Notes under the pieces: generated by a model
Seen by the model: the letters and a program-made list of their open reading frames with translations, nothing else
Database searches by the model: none
Told to the model about the DNA's origin: nothing
Part shown: in pieces, positions 59,998 through 64,000 of the stretch
How the letters are laid out: each line of letters opens with the position of its first letter
Numbering within the stretch: the stretch's first letter is position 1
Made by a program: the position numbers and the translations under genes
Source: Dehalococcoidia bacterium UBA2588
GTDB taxonomy: Bacteria > Chloroflexota > Dehalococcoidia > Lucifugimonadales > UBA3495
Direction of reading: 5' to 3'
Assembly (NCBI GenBank): GCA_002339805.1
Contig: DDKW01000023.1
Location: forward strand, 27,363 to 91,362
Length of the DNA: 64,000 nucleotides

Positions 59998-61362
59998 TTA
60001 TTGCTGCAAAGGGTTACTATCCGCTGAAGCTCCTTTTAAGGCATAAACATGACCATCAGAAGAACCTACGTACAGTACTCCATCGTAAACCGAAGGATAT
60101 GTATTTATACCTGAAAGAACTTTAAATTCCCAGTTTTTCTCACCTGTCTTAGCAGATACTGTGTGGATCGTACCGTCTGTGGTCCCAAAATACACCTGTC
60201 CATCACAAATAAAAACAGGATCGTTATAGGCGGAGAATCCTTCTAGTACCCAAACTTTAGCTCCTGTACCAGCATCCAGCGAAGTAACAGACCCTGCCAA
60301 TTCAACTAAATATACCATTCCATCCGCAGCTGATAAGTTTAAGCTAAGTAACGTATTCCCTTGATATGCCCATTGTTCTTGCCCTGTTCTACCATCTATA
60401 GCATAAACAATTCCATCTAGCCCAGATGCGTACACACTACCAAATAAGACTATAGGTGCTGAAGTCTCTGTAACAACTTCAGAAAGCACAGGGCTTTCGC
60501 TATACATTTTGAAGTTCCACTTAGCTCTGCCTGTATATAAATCTAACGCCCATAATATTCCAGCATCAGAAATAAAATAAATTATCCCATCTCCAATAGA
60601 CGGAGAAGCCGCTATAACGGATTCAGCGTCATATGACCACTTTATTTCACCATCCAAAATATCCAAAGCATATAAATTGCCATCGTAACTACCAAAATAA
60701 ATGATTCCTTCATTAATAACTGGGGAAGATTCAATCCATCCTCCGGCATTAAATTTCCACAACAAATCTCCTGATTCCGTATCTAAAACATAAAGATTTT
60801 GGTCTCTACTCCCAAACACAACAACATTTCCTGAAATAGCGGGAGTAGTGCTTATCGGCCCTTTAGCTTGAAATTCCCAATTAATCTCCCCTGTGTCTAT
60901 ATTCAAAGAGTAGAATTTCCCAGATATATCTCCAAATAAAACTCCTGAGTCATTCGGTGTTTTAATAGGGGTACTTGCAATTTCAGTCCCTGCATCAAAA
61001 TTCCAAATTAAATCTTCAACATTCTGAAGACCTACGGTGTTAGAAGCGTTTGATCGACCTAAATCTGTTCCATCCATGTATCCGTTAGATGACAGAATTT
61101 GTGCGTCTTGGACACTCATTTTTTTCAAGACAGTGCTAGTACCAGATTCTCCTTCTTGTTCTGGTTCAGAACCACCACTACCTACAATTTGTCCTAAATT
61201 ATCAGGCGATAAGATATCGTCCAATTGAAATGACTCAGCACTCTGCTCTTGTGTTTTTATCTCTTGATCGCCTTGATCTATCCCAGTATCTATCAAGTCG
61301 CAAGATACCAAAATTCCGGTACAGGCGACTGCTATGAGACTGGTTTTAATAAAATTGCGCAT
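59998..61362 (-). CDS. PQQ-like beta-propeller lipoprotein
   Basis: 454 residues. The signal peptide ends at lipobox LVSC; the start at 61362 is set by this normal length (upstream codons to 61401 would lengthen it). Residues from about 100 onward are repeats of the PQQ-propeller type: GEINWEFQAKGPISTTPAI, DLLWKFNAGGWIESSPVI, GIIYFGSYDGNLYALD. No PQQ-binding or enzymatic residues are clear, so it is more likely a BamB-like scaffold or surface sensor than a dehydrogenase. It lies 6 nt from the convergent MmgE/PrpD stop. Confidence 0.87.
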   Translation of the reverse strand: MRNFIKTSLIAVACTGILVSCDLIDTGIDQGDQEIKTQEQSAESFQLDDILSPDNLGQIVGSGGSEPEQEGESGTSTVLKKMSVQDAQILSSNGYMDGTDLGRSNASNTVGLQNVEDLIWNFDAGTEIASTPIKTPNDSGVLFGDISGKFYSLNIDTGEINWEFQAKGPISTTPAISGNVVVFGSRDQNLYVLDTESGDLLWKFNAGGWIESSPVINEGIIYFGSYDGNLYALDILDGEIKWSYDAESVIAASPSIGDGIIYFISDAGILWALDLYTGRAKWNFKMYSESPVLSEVVTETSAPIVLFGSVYASGLDGIVYAIDGRTGQEQWAYQGNTLLSLNLSAADGMVYLVELAGSVTSLDAGTGAKVWVLEGFSAYNDPVFICDGQVYFGTTDGTIHTVSAKTGEKNWEFKVLSGINTYPSVYDGVLYVGSSDGHVYALKGASADSNPLQQ

Positions 61363-61454
61363 ATTAATCTCAAAACTAATAACATCCTTTACATGATGCA
61401 TTCTTTTATATAATACCTATTGATTTATTTAAATGATATCTATTGATGACACAG

Positions 61455-62597
61455 TTAACGATCGGTAGTTAATATAGGCAACCGTAGCCTTTGGAACACA
61501 TCTTCCGAAAGGGGAATGTTAATCGGGAATTCACATTTAGACTGAACCAAAACTTTAAACCCCCCTAATCCTGATTCATCTAGCAAGTTTTCTATCCGGC
61601 GTTTATTTAAGACATACATTGTTCTTTCAATTTCACTATTGTCCAACTTGGAAAGCATGATTCCGCATCCTAAATCCATCATAAATTGACGTTGAGAAAT
61701 GAATTCTTCCAGCTTGAAGCCTGATTTCTCGCCGCGGTCCATCAATATTGCAAAATTCACGTGACACGTGATGTCTTGGGTTCCAGGAGCGTCCAAAATA
61801 TTCCTGACCTGGATGTTATTCTTAAATGACCGAAGAGTCCCGTTTTTTCTGGAAGCAATTCCGTACAAATCTTGTGGCAAATCTCCATAATCTATAGTCA
61901 GAATAAAACCTTCTTTTAATATTCCCAATATATTGTCAATAATTGATTCAGTTAATAAATTTATTTCGACTGTGTATCCTTCAGGTATATCTACATCCCA
62001 TTTTTCTATATGCTTGGATATACGAGCATCTGTTAATTTAATGAACGTTTCTCGCAACCCAGATTCGTACCACTCGACTTTTATTTCGAATAATTCACCA
62101 TTTTTTCTGCAAACCCTGTGTACAGGAATAGCATCAAAAAATTCATTGCTTAGAACACATCCGTGAATTTTGCACAATAACAACTCCTCCATTCCAATAA
62201 AGTGAACTTTATCGGAATGAGAACCCCGGATCTCACCACTCAAGTGCCTAACTTCGACGCATGTGTATTGGATAGCGTCATAAAAATCTTTAGAGATGTG
62301 CTTGGCATAGTCCAATATATCAGTAGATAATTGCCCATTACCTGCACCCAATTCGACTATCTCGAACACATCTGGTCGTTTTAATGCATTCCACATATAA
62401 AATAGTTTTATCCCAATTAATGATCCAAAAATAGGATGCAAGAATGGACTAGTATAAAAATCGGCCTGAAAACCTATGGGGTCTTGTTTCCGATAATAAG
62501 AGTCTTCGAATTCATAGAGACACAATTGCATAAATTCAGCATATGAAACAGGACCATGGAGTCTTACTGAATCTATAATTTTACTCTCTATAGACAT
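61455..62597 (-). CDS. MidA family class I SAM-dependent methyltransferase
   Basis: 380 residues of the NDUFAF7/MidA family, protein-arginine methyltransferases in mitochondria. FYTSPFLHPIFGSLIG near the N-terminus, the AdoMet motif EIVELGAGNGQLSTDIL near residue 80, and SNEFFDAIPVH near 140 are the family marks. In bacteria the substrate is unknown. There is no ribosome site before the ATG, which follows closely on the terminator of gltA; it may need its own promoter or read-through. The PQQ lipoprotein gene follows 92 nt later. Confidence 0.85.
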   Translation of the reverse strand: MSIESKIIDSVRLHGPVSYAEFMQLCLYEFEDSYYRKQDPIGFQADFYTSPFLHPIFGSLIGIKLFYMWNALKRPDVFEIVELGAGNGQLSTDILDYAKHISKDFYDAIQYTCVEVRHLSGEIRGSHSDKVHFIGMEELLLCKIHGCVLSNEFFDAIPVHRVCRKNGELFEIKVEWYESGLRETFIKLTDARISKHIEKWDVDIPEGYTVEINLLTESIIDNILGILKEGFILTIDYGDLPQDLYGIASRKNGTLRSFKNNIQVRNILDAPGTQDITCHVNFAILMDRGEKSGFKLEEFISQRQFMMDLGCGIMLSKLDNSEIERTMYVLNKRRIENLLDESGLGGFKVLVQSKCEFPINIPLSEDVFQRLRLPILTTDR

Positions 62598-62605
62598 TTA
62601 CAAAC

Positions 62606-62635
62606 AAAAAAACAGGGGCTTAAGCCCCTGTTTTT
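62606..62635 (-). terminator. Intrinsic terminator of the citrate synthase gene
   Basis: CAGGGGCT (62613-62620) and AGCCCCTG (62623-62630) form the stem; the flanking A-run and T-run extend it. On the minus strand it ends in seven Ts, which suits termination after gltA, whose stop is at 62653. Its arms resemble those of the terminator at 33691-33715. Confidence 0.88.
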
Positions 62636-62652
62636 GCGCTCCACATCATTTA

Positions 62653-63780
62653 TTAACGGCTTTCGATGGGCGTATACTCCAAATCCATCCCACCAGTATA
62701 TTCTAGCAGTGGACGAATCAAAATATTGTCATCGAATTGCTCTAGACATTGCAAAGTCCACCCTGGAATTCTGCCTAATGCGAATATAGAAATAAATAAG
62801 TCGTCTGGTATACCTAGCAAGTAGTATATAGAACCAGCAAAAAAGTCGACATTTACAAAAATGCCTCTATCTCTATATTTTGACATAACGTTCTCTTCAA
62901 GATATGTAAGTATTTCAAACCATTTGGGTTGTCCCATTTTGTCACCCAATGCTTTAGATCGTTCTCTTAAATGTCGGGCCCTAGGATCTTCAGCTTTGTA
63001 CACACGATGTCCAAAGCCCATTATCCTTCCACCATTGTCCAGGATATTCTTACAATATTCTTCAGCATTTTCAGGTTGGCCTATATCTAAAGCCATTCTC
63101 ATGACTTCTTCTGCCGCTCCGCCGTGCCAAGGACCTTTTAATACCCCAACTCCAGTTGTTACTGCTGAATGCAAATCAGACAAAGTGGATGCTGCCACAC
63201 GAGCACCAAATGCAGAAGCATTTGCTCCGTGTTCTGCGTGCAAAATAAAATCAACATCTAATAAATTCACAGTTTCTTGATCTGGGAGCTCATCGAATAG
63301 CATGTATAAAAAGTTTCCAGAATGATTAAGATCCGGGTTAGGAGCAACTGGTTCTAGGCCCTGACGTAATCTATGATGTGCGGCCACTAAAGTGGGGCCC
63401 ATAGCAGTTAATCGTATTCCTTTCCTTATAGTTGCTTCTGGAGAATTATCATTCACATCTTCATCAAATGCTGACAAAGCAGATATTCCTGTTCTTAAAG
63501 CATCCATTGGATGACTATTTTGGACTAAATTCAAAACTTCTATTACCTGGTCAGGTATGCGTCTGTTAGCTCGTAATTTAGCATCAAAATCTGCTAATTC
63601 CGATTTTGTTGGCAGATCTCCGTATAGCAGCAAATAAACCACTTCTTCAAATGTAGATTTTTCTGCCAAGTCATGAATGCTATAACCTCGGTAAAGAAGT
63701 TTTCCTACATCACCGTCAATAAAACTAGCCTCTGTATTATCAAAATATACGTCTTTCAGACCTTTCATAATTTCAGGCAT
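62653..63780 (-). CDS. gltA: Citrate synthase
   Basis: 375 residues that condense acetyl-CoA and oxaloacetate. The catalytic histidines are in AEHGANASAFGARVAAST and GFGHRVYKAEDPRARHLRER, and the aspartate in NVDFFAGSIYYLLG; all three are present. Substrate-loop GPWHGGAAEEV is also typical. The length is that of the short bacterial/archaeal type, which includes 2-methylcitrate synthases; with no prpB nearby, citrate synthase is the better name. A promoter and a terminator bracket it, so it is monocistronic. GGTAGGAGG lies before the ATG. Confidence 0.94.
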   Translation of the reverse strand: MPEIMKGLKDVYFDNTEASFIDGDVGKLLYRGYSIHDLAEKSTFEEVVYLLLYGDLPTKSELADFDAKLRANRRIPDQVIEVLNLVQNSHPMDALRTGISALSAFDEDVNDNSPEATIRKGIRLTAMGPTLVAAHHRLRQGLEPVAPNPDLNHSGNFLYMLFDELPDQETVNLLDVDFILHAEHGANASAFGARVAASTLSDLHSAVTTGVGVLKGPWHGGAAEEVMRMALDIGQPENAEEYCKNILDNGGRIMGFGHRVYKAEDPRARHLRERSKALGDKMGQPKWFEILTYLEENVMSKYRDRGIFVNVDFFAGSIYYLLGIPDDLFISIFALGRIPGWTLQCLEQFDDNILIRPLLEYTGGMDLEYTPIESR

Positions 63781-63856
63781 ATGGGGAACCTCCTACCTTA
63801 TCAATCATTTGATTATTGTTAACATCAGCCAAAATATTAAACAACTCAGATATGCG

Positions 63857-63886
63857 ATTCTAGCATCACCAAAGCTACACCGTCAA
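63857..63886 (-). promoter_or_regulatory. Promoter of citrate synthase
   Basis: On the minus strand TTGACG (63886-63881) and TAGAAT (63862-63857) are 18 bases apart, about 77 bases upstream of the gltA start. It sits immediately after a weak AT-rich hairpin (63892-63909) with an A/T-tract that could end the preceding gene. Confidence 0.5.
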
Positions 63887-63913
63887 TAAAAAAAGTTTTA
63901 GAGAACTTTCATA

Positions 63914-64000
63914 TTATTGCCAATTTTTACTCCCTCCAAATTTCAAAACATCACTCAAATTCCAAGCTTTAGTAACAATAATATTAAATGTTCCTTCTCT
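63914..64000 (-). CDS. C-terminal fragment of an unknown gene (possible DNA polymerase III alpha-type tail)
   Basis: The minus-strand frame from the window edge is open for 28 codons to a TAA at 63914, ending SDVLKFGGSKNWQ. The other two frames on this strand contain stops. A hairpin (AAAGTT/AACTTT at 63892-63909) with a T-rich run follows the stop, and then the gltA promoter, as expected after a gene end. The residues faintly recall the OB-fold tail of error-prone DnaE-type polymerases (GTFNIIVTKAWNLSD), but this is a guess. The open frame alone could be chance. Confidence 0.4.
   Translation of the reverse strand, partial: REGTFNIIVTKAWNLSDVLKFGGSKNWQ

Noticed and set aside
1-64000. tRNA, rRNA, CRISPR array, transposase or integrase
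   Set aside because: No cloverleaf-like gap, no regularly spaced repeats and no such protein motifs; almost all sequence is accounted for by protein genes.

Overview
The window is a densely packed, AT-rich bacterial chromosome segment of about 70 genes. It has no rRNA, tRNA, CRISPR, prophage or insertion sequence that I can see. The gene content best fits a marine Chloroflexota of the SAR202/Dehalococcoidia type: DUF1800/DUF1501/NHL gene triplets, lipoproteins with Thr-Pro linkers, an auracyanin-like blue copper lipoprotein, an enolase-superfamily catabolic enzyme, a coenzyme F420 reductase, a type III CoA-transferase and an rpsO-pnp-dapB-asd-dapA operon. This assignment is inference from gene content; there is no phylogenetic marker analysis.

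Layout. 1-3438 (+): the tail of a DUF1800 gene, DUF1501, an NHL propeller, a small unknown, and a glutaredoxin-DinB fusion with an in-frame TGA. 3435-6841: HNH nuclease, CvpA, cmk, plsC, dapA. 6923-11326 (-): rpsO-pnp-dapB-asd. 11437-15725: Rieske protein, signal peptidase, then a catabolic group (SMP-30 lactonase, MR-type enolase, dienelactone hydrolase). 15725-18951 (-): lysA-holB-dihydrodipicolinate synthase paralogue. 19115-29643: surE, a thiolase/DUF35 pair, SDR, IMPase, amidohydrolase, prs, crotonase, thrC-ispH, flippase-like protein. 29644-33631 (-): argF-der-plsY-gpsA. 33739-37429 (-): a second DUF1800-DUF1501-NHL operon, inverted relative to the first. 37606-40044 (-): cupredoxin and another lipoprotein, corrinoid-binding-like protein. 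40110-46789: folD-queA, VOC and Fur proteins, lysS-serS, old yellow enzyme. 46915-50579: deacetylase and a five-gene operon with an F420 reductase. 50851-56246: cupin/CoA-transferase, DUF3500, ogt, SDR, trmI. 56250-64000: four surface lipoprotein or propeller/oxidative genes, MmgE/PrpD, MidA, citrate synthase and a truncated gene at the right edge.

How the genes work together. asd, dapA, dapB and lysA cover much of the diaminopimelate/lysine pathway, and asd plus thrC feed threonine. plsC, plsY and gpsA make phosphatidic acid. ispH closes the MEP isoprenoid pathway. The SMP-30, enolase, dienelactone hydrolase, CoA-transferase, crotonase and thiolase-like genes suggest use of dissolved organic acids, lactones and CoA thioesters.

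The most interesting signal is at 2677-3438. An in-frame TGA sits exactly where the nucleophilic cysteine of a glutaredoxin CxxC motif belongs (U-F-S-C). It is followed by a 7-bp hairpin with a TGGAA loop, 16 nt after the TGA, which fits published bacterial SECIS rules. This is a candidate selenoprotein with a glutaredoxin-DinB architecture, and it is the last gene of an operon with a DUF1800-DUF1501-NHL cassette. Other notable items are the duplicated inverted cassette, an NHL propeller inserted inside an InlB-type B-repeat, two SDRs without the catalytic tyrosine, and several promoters placed so close to start codons that leaderless mRNAs are likely.
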